DNA from: Clostridiales bacterium
GTDB lineage: Bacteria > Bacillota > Clostridia > Lachnospirales > Lachnospiraceae
Assembly: GCA_018372435.1 (NCBI GenBank)
Contig: JAHAJA010000003.1
Location: forward strand, 215,149 to 279,148
Length of the DNA stretch: 64,000 nucleotides
Reading direction: 5' to 3'
This document shows, one piece after another, positions 1-8,883 of this stretch. The first letter of the stretch is position 1. Each line of letters opens with the position of its first letter. Both the position numbers and the translations under genes were made by a program. A model generated the notes under the pieces. The model did not search any database. It was not told where the DNA came from and saw nothing but the letters and a program-made list of their open reading frames with translations.

Positions 1-1160
1 TCAAAATTGTTGGCTTAAAGGAATCATCAAAGACATTGATTAAAGATTTGGGTATTGGTAAGCAGCAATTGGTAGAAATTGCGAAAGCGTTAGCAAAGAA
101 TGCTAAGCTTCTTATACTAGATGAGCCAACTGCCTCATTAAATGAATCGGACTCCAAAGCGTTGTTAGACCTATTATTACAATTTAAGAAGGAAGGACTT
201 TCATCCATCATCATATCACATAAATTAAATGAGATTTCTTATGTTGCTGATCGTATTACGGTTATTCGAGATGGTTCAACAATAGAAACATTAGATAAGA
301 CGAAAGGCGAGGTATCAGAAACAAGAATTATTAAAGGTATGGTAGGTAGAGAATTAACTGATAGATTCCCTAAGAGAGAGAAGAAAAACATTGGAGATAT
401 CTCCATGGAGATTAAAGACTGGAGTGTATATCATCCACTTTATACTGAACGAAAAGTTGTAGATAATGTTAGTATGTATGTTCGTAAGGGAGAAATCGTT
501 GGAATTTCAGGACTTATGGGTGCTGGAAGAACAGAATTAGCTATGAGTGTATTTGGAAGAAGTTATGGAACGAATATCTCGGGTAGCATTATTATTAATG
601 GAAAACAAGCCTATCTAAAAACGGTAAAGGAAGCAATTCACCACAAATTAGCGTATGTTACAGAAGACCGTAAAGGAAATGGTCTTATACTTAGTAATTC
701 AATTAAAGTCAACACCACTATGGCCAATATGACTGCGATAAGTAAACATAAGGTTATTGATAAAGACAAAGAATATCGCGTAGCTACTGAGTACAAGGAA
801 AAATTACGAACCAAATGTAGCTCAGTAGATCAAAATGTAGGTAACTTAAGTGGCGGGAACCAACAGAAAGTATTATTAGCAAAATGGATGTTTGCAGATC
901 CAGATATATTGATACTTGATGAGCCAACAAGAGGAATTGATGTAGGTGCGAAATACGAAATTTATTGCATTATGAATCAATTAGTTGCTGAGGGAAAATC
1001 AGTTATTATGATTTCTTCTGAACTTCCAGAAGTACTGGGAATGTGTGACAGAATCTATGTTATGAATGAGGGCAGAATTGTTGGTTCGTTGGAAGCAGAC
1101 AAGACGTCACAAGAAGAGATTATGTCATGCATACTGAAAGAAAATAATGAGAAGGATTAA
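1..1160 (+). CDS. mmsA: Multiple-monosaccharide ABC transporter ATPase, 5' truncated
   Basis: The reading frame is open from base 3 to the stop at 1160, so the gene starts upstream of the window and the first internal TTG (36) is not its start. It is a double-NBD sugar importer ATPase of the MglA/XylG/GguA type. The visible part holds the end of NBD1 (KQQLVEIAKAL, then Walker B LLILDEPTASL) and all of NBD2: P-loop GLMGAGRT, signature LSGGNQQKVLLAKW, Walker B DILILDEPTRGID. It would power sugar uptake through the permease 63 bases downstream. The MmsA/GguA assignment rests on the long partner permease; the exact sugar cannot be read. A binding protein is expected upstream, outside the window. 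Confidence 0.9.
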   Translation, partial: KIVGLKESSKTLIKDLGIGKQQLVEIAKALAKNAKLLILDEPTASLNESDSKALLDLLLQFKKEGLSSIIISHKLNEISYVADRITVIRDGSTIETLDKTKGEVSETRIIKGMVGRELTDRFPKREKKNIGDISMEIKDWSVYHPLYTERKVVDNVSMYVRKGEIVGISGLMGAGRTELAMSVFGRSYGTNISGSIIINGKQAYLKTVKEAIHHKLAYVTEDRKGNGLILSNSIKVNTTMANMTAISKHKVIDKDKEYRVATEYKEKLRTKCSSVDQNVGNLSGGNQQKVLLAKWMFADPDILILDEPTRGIDVGAKYEIYCIMNQLVAEGKSVIMISSELPEVLGMCDRIYVMNEGRIVGSLEADKTSQEEIMSCILKENNEKD

Positions 1161-1223
1161 CTATTTAGGAACAGCAGAAAAAGTTAGTAACTATATAGTT
1201 ATCATTAGAGAGGAGTTTGGAAT

Positions 1224-2396
1224 ATGGATAAGGCAAAATTGAATGAAGGCATGAAGAAATATACCATGGTTATTGCATTGCTATTTGTTGCTATGTTTTT
1301 CACTTGGCAAACAGGAGGTAAGTTACTACTTCCTCAGAATGTGAGTAACTTGATTGCACAGAATGCATATGTATTTGTTTTAGCTACCGGTATGTTACTG
1401 TGTATCTTAACAGGTGGTAATATCGATTTATCTGTTGGTTCCGTTGTTTGCTTCGTAGGAGCAGTGGGTGCAAAATTGATGGAGAGTATGGGAGTGAATC
1501 CCGTGTTAGCCATATTAATAATGTTAGTAATCGGTACACTCATCGGTGCTTGGCAAGGTTTTTGGATAGCATTTGTTCGGGTTCCACCTTTCATTGTAAC
1601 CTTAGCCGGTATGTTAATATTCAGAGGGCTATCCAATGTGGTATTAAACGGTCAAACGGAGTCTATTACTTCAGGAGGATTTGTAAAAATCTTCGGTGGT
1701 GGAGCTAACTGTTATGTCCCAGATATATTTGGTATTGAGGGATTTAATCTTACCTCTATGCTGATTGGTATAATTACATGTATCATCTATATTGCTATTC
1801 AAGTAGTAGGTAGAAGAAATCGAATCCATAAGGGTTATGCAACAGATAGTTTGAAATCGATGATTGTGAAAACTACAATTATTTGCGCAGTTGTATTAGC
1901 ATTTACATATAAGATTTCTATGTACCGTGGTATTCCTACAGCACTAATATGGGTAGTAATTGTAGTCTTAATTTATGGATATATAACCTCAAAGACAACA
2001 ACTGGACGTTATTTCTATGCGGTAGGTGGTAACGAGAAAGCAACAAAAATGTCCGGTATTAATACAGATAAGGTTTACTTTCTTGCATATTGTAATATGG
2101 GCTTATTAGCAGCACTTGCAGGAATGTTAACAATTGCACGTATGACATCTGCACAACCTACATATGGACAGAATTACGAGATGGACGCGATTGGAGCTTG
2201 TTTCATCGGCGGAGCTTCAGCATACGGTGGTATAGGTACGGTACCTGGCGTAATCGTAGGTGCGGTACTGATGGGCGTTATTAACTTAGGTATGTCAATT
2301 ATGGGCGTGGATGCTAACTATCAAAGAGTAGTTAAAGGGTTAGTTTTATTAGGTGCAGTAATCTTTGATGTTCTTAATAAGAAATCAAACAAGTAA
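1224..2396 (+). CDS. mmsB: Multiple-monosaccharide ABC transporter permease
   Basis: Integral membrane permease, 390 aa, of the MmsB/GguB branch of the BPD_transp_2 family. It is longer than RbsC-type permeases (about 320 aa) because of an insert around residues 190-230, typical of this branch. The conserved family core is visible: GMLLCILTGGNIDLSVGS near residue 60, a GRYFYAVGGNEKATKMSGI loop near 265, and IGACFIGGASAYGGIGT near 320. Start ATG at 1224 follows the site AGAGAGGAG. It is co-transcribed with mmsA; a perfect 14-bp palindrome (TAACTATATAGTTA, 1188-1201) lies in the gap. Its stop codon abuts the inserted element at 2397. Confidence 0.92.
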   Translation: MDKAKLNEGMKKYTMVIALLFVAMFFTWQTGGKLLLPQNVSNLIAQNAYVFVLATGMLLCILTGGNIDLSVGSVVCFVGAVGAKLMESMGVNPVLAILIMLVIGTLIGAWQGFWIAFVRVPPFIVTLAGMLIFRGLSNVVLNGQTESITSGGFVKIFGGGANCYVPDIFGIEGFNLTSMLIGIITCIIYIAIQVVGRRNRIHKGYATDSLKSMIVKTTIICAVVLAFTYKISMYRGIPTALIWVVIVVLIYGYITSKTTTGRYFYAVGGNEKATKMSGINTDKVYFLAYCNMGLLAALAGMLTIARMTSAQPTYGQNYEMDAIGACFIGGASAYGGIGTVPGVIVGAVLMGVINLGMSIMGVDANYQRVVKGLVLLGAVIFDVLNKKSNK

Positions 2397-2668
2397 TGGT
2401 TAGAGTGTCAAAAGCCTCTCGTCAAACTTGCCTTCATCAATTTGCACATATAAAACTTGACGAATGTTATGTCGAACGCAGTTCGATGAGCAACTGTATG
2501 AAGTCGTTGGTACTTAGGCTCTGTATTGTAGAGCCTTATGTACCACTACGAACTGAATCCAAGCGAGAGCGTGTTGCGAGTGAACTACGTTTGCCATAAC
2601 ATGCTCGCACATAAATTTGTGCAAATTGACGAACCCAAAACTAAAATTAGCTTTTGACTCTCTAACCA
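2397..2668. mobile_element. MITE-like element with terminal inverted repeats and target duplication
   Basis: A non-coding palindromic element of about 270 bp. The left end (2398-2415) and the reverse complement of the right end (2650-2667) read GGTTAGAGtGTCAAAAGC and GGTTAGAGaGTCAAAAGC, 17 of 18 identical. AGTAAT occurs directly outside both ends (2392-2397 and 2668-2673), as a 6-bp target duplication would. A subterminal inverted pair (TCAATTTGCACA, 2437 and about 2630) and a central hairpin (GGTAC..AGGCTC / GAGCCT..GTACC, about 2511-2547) lie inside. It has no transposase, so movement would need one elsewhere. The left duplication contains the stop codon of mmsB. A half copy lies at 8884-8962. 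Confidence 0.7.
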
Positions 2669-2842
2669 GTAATTTATTAAAGAATTAGAATCTCATATAG
2701 AAGTTTTCTATAATACATTGTATAATACTAAAGACATGAGTTAGGTAGTTAAACTAGGACAATGGCGCTAAAAAAGAAGTTCAAGTTGGAGCCATTGGAC
2801 TAAGTTGACAGAATCGACTTGAAAAGAGGAGAATTTAAGACT
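2669..2842 (+). promoter_or_regulatory. Leader and probable promoter of the dihydrouridine synthase gene
   Basis: AT-rich upstream region with a TATAAT hexamer near 2730 but no good -35. The probable 5' UTR can fold a hairpin (CAATGGC near 2760 with GCCATTG near 2793). No known riboswitch class is recognised here. Confidence 0.35.
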
Positions 2843-3778
2843 ATGAGATTTTATTTCGCACCAATGGAGGGTGTGACTAGACACATATACCGTAATGCCT
2901 ATGCCAAATATTTTGGAAAAGTGGATCGTTATTTTGCACCCTTTGTGTGTGCCAATCAATCAGGAAATTATAAAACAAGAGAAATAACAGATATCCTACC
3001 TGAGAACAACATTGGTATTGATTTAGTGCCACAGATTCTCACTTGTAATGCAGAGGATTTTATACTTGCTTCTAAGAAGATGAAATCACTGGGTTATGAC
3101 GAAATCAACTTGAATCTAGGTTGCCCTTCGGGAACGGTTGTCTCTAAGAAGAAGGGCTCGGGATTCCTAGCATATCAGGAGGAGTTAGATGAATTCTTAG
3201 AAAGAATATTCACGGAGAGTGAGACTAAGATATCAATTAAAACTAGAATCGGGAAAGATGATCCAGAGGAGTTCCATCGCTTATTGGAGATATATAATAA
3301 GTATGAGATGGAAGAACTAATCATACATCCGAGAATACAAAAGGATATGTATAATAATAAGCCAAATCTAGATGTTTTCGAAGAGGCGGTTAAGTTAAGT
3401 AAGAATATATTATGTTATAACGGAGATATCTGTACTGTTAATGATTATCATGCTATTACAAAACGTTTCCCTACTATAGATCGAATAATGATAGGAAGAG
3501 GTTTAATTGCAAATCCAGAATTAATCTTAGAGATTATGGGAGAAGCAAAGAAGGATAAAAAAGCTTGGAAGGAATTCCATGACGAAGTATATCATGGATA
3601 CCAAGAAATTATGTCTGGAGATAGGAATGCATTATTCAAGATGAAAGAATTTTGGTTTTATATGAGTAAGATGTTTACAAATCATGAGAAATACATGAAG
3701 AAGATCCGTAAAGCACAAAAGGCTAGTGAGTACGAGGAAGCAGTTACTAGTTTATTTCGTGAACAAGAGTTGAATTAA
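2843..3778 (+). CDS. tRNA-dihydrouridine synthase
   Basis: FMN-dependent enzyme reducing uridine to dihydrouridine in tRNA, 311 aa from the ATG at 2843. That start follows AGAGGAG at 2825-2831; an upstream in-frame TTG at 2819 lies ahead of this ribosome site and is unlikely. The TIM-barrel DUS domain shows the N-terminal FMN-loop motif YFAPMEGVTR, the active-site segment NLNLGCPSGTVVSKKKGSG (the Cys is the proton donor of the family), SIKTRIG, IIHPR, YNGDI and the phosphate-binding motif IMIGRGLIANP. The paralogue (DusA, B or C type) cannot be assigned. It stands alone between the MITE and a bidirectional terminator. Confidence 0.9.
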   Translation: MRFYFAPMEGVTRHIYRNAYAKYFGKVDRYFAPFVCANQSGNYKTREITDILPENNIGIDLVPQILTCNAEDFILASKKMKSLGYDEINLNLGCPSGTVVSKKKGSGFLAYQEELDEFLERIFTESETKISIKTRIGKDDPEEFHRLLEIYNKYEMEELIIHPRIQKDMYNNKPNLDVFEEAVKLSKNILCYNGDICTVNDYHAITKRFPTIDRIMIGRGLIANPELILEIMGEAKKDKKAWKEFHDEVYHGYQEIMSGDRNALFKMKEFWFYMSKMFTNHEKYMKKIRKAQKASEYEEAVTSLFREQELN

Positions 3779-3819
3779 GCATGTAATTAACATGTCGTTA
3801 TGGCTTCAAGAGAGAGTAA

Positions 3820-3847
3820 AGAAGGTGTCTAATGATAGGCACCTTCT
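3820..3847. terminator. Bidirectional terminator
   Basis: AGAAGGTGTCT and AGGCACCTTCT form an 11-bp arm pair with a 6-nt loop between the convergent DUS and queD genes. T-rich sequence follows on both strands. Confidence 0.75.
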
Positions 3848-3862
3848 AAATTTTACACAAGC

Positions 3863-4264
3863 TTACTTTATTGTTGCACTAAAGGAATCAGTTTCATAAA
3901 CGGTAATTTCAGCTATCTTTAAATTTTCTGTACATTCACATATACGTAGACAAGTTTCAATCTCGTTATAGAGGTAAAGAGTTAGTACTTCAACAGTTGG
4001 ATTCAATGGTTCAAGGTGATCGTTCAGTACACTATGATCAAGCTTAAAGAATACATGGGTGTAGAGTAATGACTCGAATTTATCAAAGTCAATAAGAAAA
4101 CCATCTTTATTCAAAAAACCTTTAACTGTAACACTTACTGTATAGTTATGCCCATGCAATTGATCGTTGTGTCTGGTAGAACCGCTTAACTGATGAGCTG
4201 CACTAAAGGAGAATTTTTTAGTCATATAGACTTCTTTTCCGATAAAATCATAATCCTGTTTCAA
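3863..4264 (-). CDS. queD: 6-carboxy-5,6,7,8-tetrahydropterin synthase
   Basis: QueD converts 7,8-dihydroneopterin triphosphate to 6-carboxytetrahydropterin in queuosine/preQ0 synthesis. The 133-aa size is normal. The Zn-binding His set is visible: FSAAHQL for the first His and LHGHNYTVSV for the HxH pair. The late DHSVLND and a C-terminal ITVYETDSFSA with the conserved Glu also match the family. The TTG start at 4264 is chosen because AGGAGG lies 8 bases upstream; an internal ATG at 4225 has only a weak site. The other que genes are not in the window and no preQ1 riboswitch is recognised upstream. Function would complement the neighbouring tRNA-modifying DUS gene. Confidence 0.88.
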   Translation of the reverse strand: MKQDYDFIGKEVYMTKKFSFSAAHQLSGSTRHNDQLHGHNYTVSVTVKGFLNKDGFLIDFDKFESLLYTHVFFKLDHSVLNDHLEPLNPTVEVLTLYLYNEIETCLRICECTENLKIAEITVYETDSFSATIK

Positions 4265-4389
4265 AATACCAGCCTCCTATTCTATTTCCTTTCTTATAGC
4301 AGGCACGACTTCCTGAGGAAAAAAGCTGTTCATAATATTATATATTTTTTTTGACAAAATGTTCTATAAAAGGAATACTATTATATGAG

Positions 4390-4440
4390 AAAAAGATATG
4401 AAACTAGTGAATGAAAGGAACCTAGTTTCATATCTTTTTT
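4390..4440 (-). terminator. Terminator after the Cys-rich gene
   Basis: Perfect 18-bp arms (AAAAAGATATGAAACTAG and its complement) around a 14-nt loop, with runs of A and T on either side. It lies just past the stop of the minus-strand gene at 4474. Confidence 0.8.
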
Positions 4441-4473
4441 GTTGTAACAATTGGAAGTCAATAGGGATAGGTA

Positions 4474-5145
4474 TTATAGACAACACCGAATCAACTCTTC
4501 ACAGGTAGGAACTTCCCACCAACTTAGGGATACACTTGCTAGTGCAGTTTGCGAACAGTTCACAGAACAGATTTCGTAGATTACAGAACTATCGGGTGAG
4601 AGTATCACAGTACCATCAAGTGTTTCTGTAAATGTATCATATCCGTTTACAACTACGGTTGAGACTAATAAACCATTGCATATCTCAATGCGTGTACCAC
4701 ATTGGAAACATGCTTTGGGTCTACAAGAACAGTCGACATACATATTCGGATTGCCTGCAGGTCTGGTTTTTAATAGCTCTGGGTTGACTGTTCCATAGAA
4801 GAAGGTTTTCAAGCTAATAGGTGAAGGTGAATGGTTAGCACATATAACAGAGGATACGTATGCAGTTGTATTACATGAACAAGGATTACATAATTGAATA
4901 ACGATATTATTGTTACCAATAACAGGAAGTGCGTCTGTGGTTGATTGAAAAAGCCTTCCACTTTTGGCTTGTGCAAAAGCTTGTGGTACGCTTACTATAG
5001 CTTTTGAACAGGAAACGACGCCTTGATTGTTGCGTGAATCACGACTCGAGCAATCTGCTTGGCAGAGTGAGTTGTTACTAGTTGTTTGAATCGTATTCAC
5101 TTGTGCCTGATTATTCGCCTGATAACGTTTGTTGTTTACGTTCAA
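4474..5145 (-). CDS. Unrecognised Cys-rich protein, possible coat or surface protein
   Basis: A 223-aa protein I do not recognise. The TTG start at 5145 is supported by AGGAGG seven bases upstream. The first 50 residues are Asn/Gln/Ser-rich and probably disordered. The rest looks beta-rich with clustered cysteines: NPCSCN near residue 75, DCSCRPKACFQCG near 135, and a C-terminal ELIRCCL. There is no signal peptide or membrane segment. Cys clusters without a secretion signal are common in spore-coat or exosporium proteins, but that is only a suggestion. It is the downstream member of a probable two-gene minus-strand unit with the helical protein at 5209, divergent from the large ATPase at 5803. 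Confidence 0.6.
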   Translation of the reverse strand: MNVNNKRYQANNQAQVNTIQTTSNNSLCQADCSSRDSRNNQGVVSCSKAIVSVPQAFAQAKSGRLFQSTTDALPVIGNNNIVIQLCNPCSCNTTAYVSSVICANHSPSPISLKTFFYGTVNPELLKTRPAGNPNMYVDCSCRPKACFQCGTRIEICNGLLVSTVVVNGYDTFTETLDGTVILSPDSSVIYEICSVNCSQTALASVSLSWWEVPTCEELIRCCL

Positions 5146-5208
5146 TAGTCTACCTCCTGTATGATTACATATACGCAGTTGGTTGCTCCAACAGATACAT
5201 GAGGAATA

Positions 5209-5667
5209 CTATGGTGTTTGCGATTCCTCTTGTTGTAAGTTATCAGTAGCGTTAGAAATACAATCTTGTAGTTGGTTTTCATATCTTTGCCATACCGTTT
5301 GAAAGGTAATCATATTCTGTGCACTAGCAGAGGCTGCATTAAGCGATAACAGAAGTTGTTCGTATTCTTCATTAACAAATTCATAGTATTTACTAATTTT
5401 CTTTTGTAAGGCCCAACAAGCTGGAGTGAAATAATTACTTGTTACATTATCTGCATTTTCATTAATTGTATCAATTCGCGTTTCGCGTATGCCCTGGCCA
5501 TTCCTGTATTCTTGCTCCGCACGTTGCAGACTCTCAAGTGATTGGGTTATACTTGGGATCACTTCGTTTTTTACAATGTCAAAGGAAGCATTGAAGTACT
5601 GTAATTCGTCATGAAACATTACGTTTATCAATTCATTAACATCTTGTTGACTAGGTTGAAACTCCAT
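5209..5667 (-). CDS. Unrecognised helical protein
   Basis: A 152-aa protein from the ATG at 5667, preceded by AGGGAG at a good distance; a longer in-frame start at 5712 lacks a site. Composition and heptad-like spacing (VNELINVMFHDELQYF, YEFVNEEYEQLLLSLN) suggest a mostly alpha-helical, possibly bundled protein of about four helices, with no signal peptide. It has no recognisable domain. It lies 63 bases ahead of the Cys-rich gene on the same strand and is divergent from the HerA-like ATPase, 135 bases away, so all three may serve one process. Confidence 0.6.
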   Translation of the reverse strand: MEFQPSQQDVNELINVMFHDELQYFNASFDIVKNEVIPSITQSLESLQRAEQEYRNGQGIRETRIDTINENADNVTSNYFTPACWALQKKISKYYEFVNEEYEQLLLSLNAASASAQNMITFQTVWQRYENQLQDCISNATDNLQQEESQTP

Positions 5668-5802
5668 ATTATTCTCCCTATCGTTATTTTGTAATAATAT
5701 ATGTAGCTGCAATGTTGTACTATGACTATAAAGAAAAAACGTATTTTTGATAGTTCTATCATATAGTATAAAGGAATGTTTTGTAAGGTGGGTAGATTGA
5801 AA

Positions 5803-8800
5803 ATGAATAATTGTGATGTGTTTGAACAGATGCAGAATATGTCTTCTATGTATCTTGCTTCGAATAAAAAATTACAATGTAATACCAATTGTGGTATAGA
5901 TATTAGGGATATACGGCTCTTTGAAGTTACAAATCAGACATATGATTCAATATCAAAGAATTTGTATGCAATAGAGAATGTATTAGATGCAATGCATTCT
6001 CAAACTGTTACATGCGTTTATCTTATACAAGGAACAGGTACTGAGATTCATTATTATTATGGGGTAGCACCATTACTTAATACAGATAAGCACAAGAGTG
6101 ATATTCTATGTGATATCAAGCAGGGTGAAGACATCTTAGTGGCTAATTTTGAAGTTAATTATCCAGGCTCAAGTATTACCGAGCTAACCAAAGAGGAAAA
6201 GCTAACGCTACATAGGGAGTTACTTAGAGAACAATCCTGTGCAGTATTAGAAGGAGTTCCAGGTGTGATTAGTTCTAGTTCAACAACACTTGGTATGGAC
6301 CGCTTTGTGAATGCAATGGAACAAGAATCGTTCCTTGTTATGGTTCTAGCGCAACCATTGTCTGAGAATAAAGTTAATGAAATCGTAAGTGAGCAACAAG
6401 CGTTGTTAGACCTACTTGCACCATTACTTGATTTTTCACAGATTAGACAAAAAAGTAATGTGAATGAAGTGACCGCTTTGATTGATAAAAACCGTGCTAA
6501 TACTACTACCCGAACGAACACGGCATCGGAGCAATTATTATTTCAGCTGTTTACCACTTCAGAAGGTGGTTCCCTAAGATTTGAGAGAGGTTCTTTACAA
6601 CAATTAGAAAACTCTTTCTTTAATAAGGGTGTTACGAATAATGAATTAATGGAATTAATGGATAACTTGTGCTTAAAGCAAAAAGTGCAAGAAAAATCTA
6701 GAGAAGTATCAAAGGATACGAAATTTACACCACAAGTGGAAAGTAAATCCGTTGTAACTGTAACAGAGATAGATAGTCAAGAGCCTCAAAATAGTATGAG
6801 TTCTGGTAGAAGAAGAAATCCTTTTGGTTTTTCATTGTTGGGAAGAAATCCTCAAAACAAGAAACAATCGTATCGTAGTTCAGGTAATGCTATTCCATAT
6901 CCAAGAGCCGAGTATAAGATTACAGAGGAAAATGTGATAGATGTGGGAGATAAAATCATGAGGTATCTTGATAATTCGGGTCGCTCACTTGGTGTAAGGA
7001 AGGAAGATAGTAATGAGTTAAGAATACAACAAACATTAGAAGAGGATGAAGGTTTAATCTTTGGTGATGTGGAGGAGATAGAAACAGAGTTACGTAAAGG
7101 ACAAAGGGAATTTACATTAGCCAGTATTAATAGGCAAGATACTAGGGCAAATGTAAGAGTTAATTCCTGCTCTACTAATAATAGAGTGGCAGTTAATAAT
7201 AGAGATTCTTGTACCAATATCTGTAGTGTAACAGAGAGGTATACAAACCAAGCAGTTAGTTCTTGGAATAGATATCTAATCGATATCGTGAATTCAAGAT
7301 TATTATATGGAGAAATCAGAGGAATCTATGTGTGTAGTACAATTGTTTTCGCTGGAAATGAGTCAAAACTTACGAAAGCAGTAGCCGCATGGAGAGGAAT
7401 GAATGAATATGATATCGTTAGCAAAGTTCCTATAACGGAAACGATACTATACAAAAACACGAACCAATACAACAACATTGTAAACTTTCAAATGCCAAAG
7501 TACTTCTATTCTAATAATGATATGACTATCCCATTTTCGGATCAGGAAGTTCTTGCAAGAAGTGCATGTTCACAATTTATATCGGGTAATTATATATACG
7601 GAGGTAATTGGATATCTAGCAAGGAATTGAGGCATATGATGACACTGCCACTTAAAACATCAAGTTCAATGTTTGTAAATAGAAGGGAGAAAGAGAAAAA
7701 GTCGGAACTCTCTATTACATCGTTGAACCATTCAACTTTCCCTGATTTGGACCGTAAAAAGATACATCATGGTCTATTAATAATAGGGGAACGACATAGT
7801 GGTAAAGAAGAGTCGCTTAAGAATATACTATTAGAGATTGATAGACCATTTACATTGATAGAGTTTGATTCTGGAAGATATAGTAGAATGTTTAAAGGAA
7901 CGCTAAAAATAGAGAGGTATCCAGTGTTAACGAGTGCTGGCAAGACTTTGAAACTGAATCCATTTGAACTTTTTCCAGATGAATTAATTGATAATCATGT
8001 AGAACTGTTATTAGCAAATATGATTCACTGTTACGGGTTTGATCCAATGCTAATAGATATGATGGAGAGAGCTATCTACGAATCGTATATTGCCCTCGGG
8101 TGGAATCTATCTACGAATAGCAATGATAAATTCGGAAAACAAGCTTATACCAAAGAGGTAAAAGCATTCCCAACTTTCCTAGACATTCTACTTAAAACAG
8201 AAGAAATAATTAAGAAGCAGGTAACGGATAAAGAGATACAATTTAGATGTATAGCAAGAGCAAGAGAGGCACTAAATGGATGGACAATAGGGAAGAAAGG
8301 CATACTCTTAGGTTCTGAGCATAGTATGAATCTTACTTCGTTAATGGAACGAAATTTGAGTATTGAATTGGAAGAACTGGTTAATGAAGCTGACCGCAAA
8401 TTCTTCACATTACTATATTTATTGAGATGCATGGCAATGAGAAAATCACAGGGAAGAACGGATTATAGCAGTAATCATGTGATTGTAATGGAGGATATGG
8501 GACGTATTTTAAGTAAAGGGACTGGTGCGATAGCACCTTGGGAAGAAAATGCAGTAGTGACAATTACGGAATACATATTGGCTTCCATGAAATATGGTGA
8601 GTCAATTGTGCTAATAGAAGAAGGAATTTCCAAACTTCCAAAGAACATTAGGTCTGAGTTATATACGGTTGTTATTCATCAAGTATCAAGTCTTAAGGAA
8701 AGACGGGATTTAAAGCAATGGTTAAACATTAAAAAAGACCATCAGGGGTTATTAGACAATCTTGAGGCCAATGAATATCTTTGTATTACACGTGATAATC

Positions 8801-8826
8801 AAGAGATTTATGAAGGTAAATTATAA
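5803..8826 (+). CDS. HerA/VirB4-like ATPase with degenerate P-loop
   Basis: A 1007-aa protein. The start is ATG 5803 or TTG 5797, both behind AAGGTGG; ATG 5776 has no spaced site. Residues 1-230 resemble the N-terminal domain of HerA-type ATP-binding proteins (VYLIQGTGTEIHYYYGV). A Ser/Arg-rich low-complexity linker spans about 300-500. The C-terminal half is the motor fold: WISSKELRHMMTLPL, then GERHSGKEE at about 662 where GxxxxGK[ST] is expected, LNPFEL, a helical segment ending ESYIALGWNL, and Walker B-like VIVMEDMG near 895. The P-loop keeps Gly and Lys but has Glu for the Ser/Thr, so ATP hydrolysis may be lost. No conjugation genes are nearby. A CATATAGTA box at about 5750, like a sigma-K -10, precedes it. 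Confidence 0.7.
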   Translation: MNNCDVFEQMQNMSSMYLASNKKLQCNTNCGIDIRDIRLFEVTNQTYDSISKNLYAIENVLDAMHSQTVTCVYLIQGTGTEIHYYYGVAPLLNTDKHKSDILCDIKQGEDILVANFEVNYPGSSITELTKEEKLTLHRELLREQSCAVLEGVPGVISSSSTTLGMDRFVNAMEQESFLVMVLAQPLSENKVNEIVSEQQALLDLLAPLLDFSQIRQKSNVNEVTALIDKNRANTTTRTNTASEQLLFQLFTTSEGGSLRFERGSLQQLENSFFNKGVTNNELMELMDNLCLKQKVQEKSREVSKDTKFTPQVESKSVVTVTEIDSQEPQNSMSSGRRRNPFGFSLLGRNPQNKKQSYRSSGNAIPYPRAEYKITEENVIDVGDKIMRYLDNSGRSLGVRKEDSNELRIQQTLEEDEGLIFGDVEEIETELRKGQREFTLASINRQDTRANVRVNSCSTNNRVAVNNRDSCTNICSVTERYTNQAVSSWNRYLIDIVNSRLLYGEIRGIYVCSTIVFAGNESKLTKAVAAWRGMNEYDIVSKVPITETILYKNTNQYNNIVNFQMPKYFYSNNDMTIPFSDQEVLARSACSQFISGNYIYGGNWISSKELRHMMTLPLKTSSSMFVNRREKEKKSELSITSLNHSTFPDLDRKKIHHGLLIIGERHSGKEESLKNILLEIDRPFTLIEFDSGRYSRMFKGTLKIERYPVLTSAGKTLKLNPFELFPDELIDNHVELLLANMIHCYGFDPMLIDMMERAIYESYIALGWNLSTNSNDKFGKQAYTKEVKAFPTFLDILLKTEEIIKKQVTDKEIQFRCIARAREALNGWTIGKKGILLGSEHSMNLTSLMERNLSIELEELVNEADRKFFTLLYLLRCMAMRKSQGRTDYSSNHVIVMEDMGRILSKGTGAIAPWEENAVVTITEYILASMKYGESIVLIEEGISKLPKNIRSELYTVVIHQVSSLKERRDLKQWLNIKKDHQGLLDNLEANEYLCITRDNQEIYEGKL

Positions 8827-8829
8827 AAA

Positions 8830-8868
8830 AAAGAGCTATGATAAATCGATAAGATTTTCGTAGCTCTT
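8830..8868 (+). terminator. Terminator after the HerA-like gene
   Basis: AAGAGCTA and TAGCTCTT arms with an inner AAATC/GATTT pair, flanked by an A run and a T-rich tail. Confidence 0.7.
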
Positions 8869-8883
8869 CTTTACTATGAAGTT

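Noticed and set aside
2396..2599. 67-aa plus-strand open frame after mmsB
   Set aside because: It lies wholly inside the palindromic MITE-like element, overlaps its hairpins, and has no ribosome site of its own.
4265..4389. Possible preQ1 riboswitch upstream of queD
   Set aside because: No preQ1 core hairpin plus A-rich tail with matching pairing is visible; the region is simply AT-rich with a terminator from the neighbouring gene.
5803..8826. Conjugative element or integrated plasmid around the VirB4-like gene
   Set aside because: No relaxase, coupling protein, integrase, attachment repeats or other transfer genes lie nearby.
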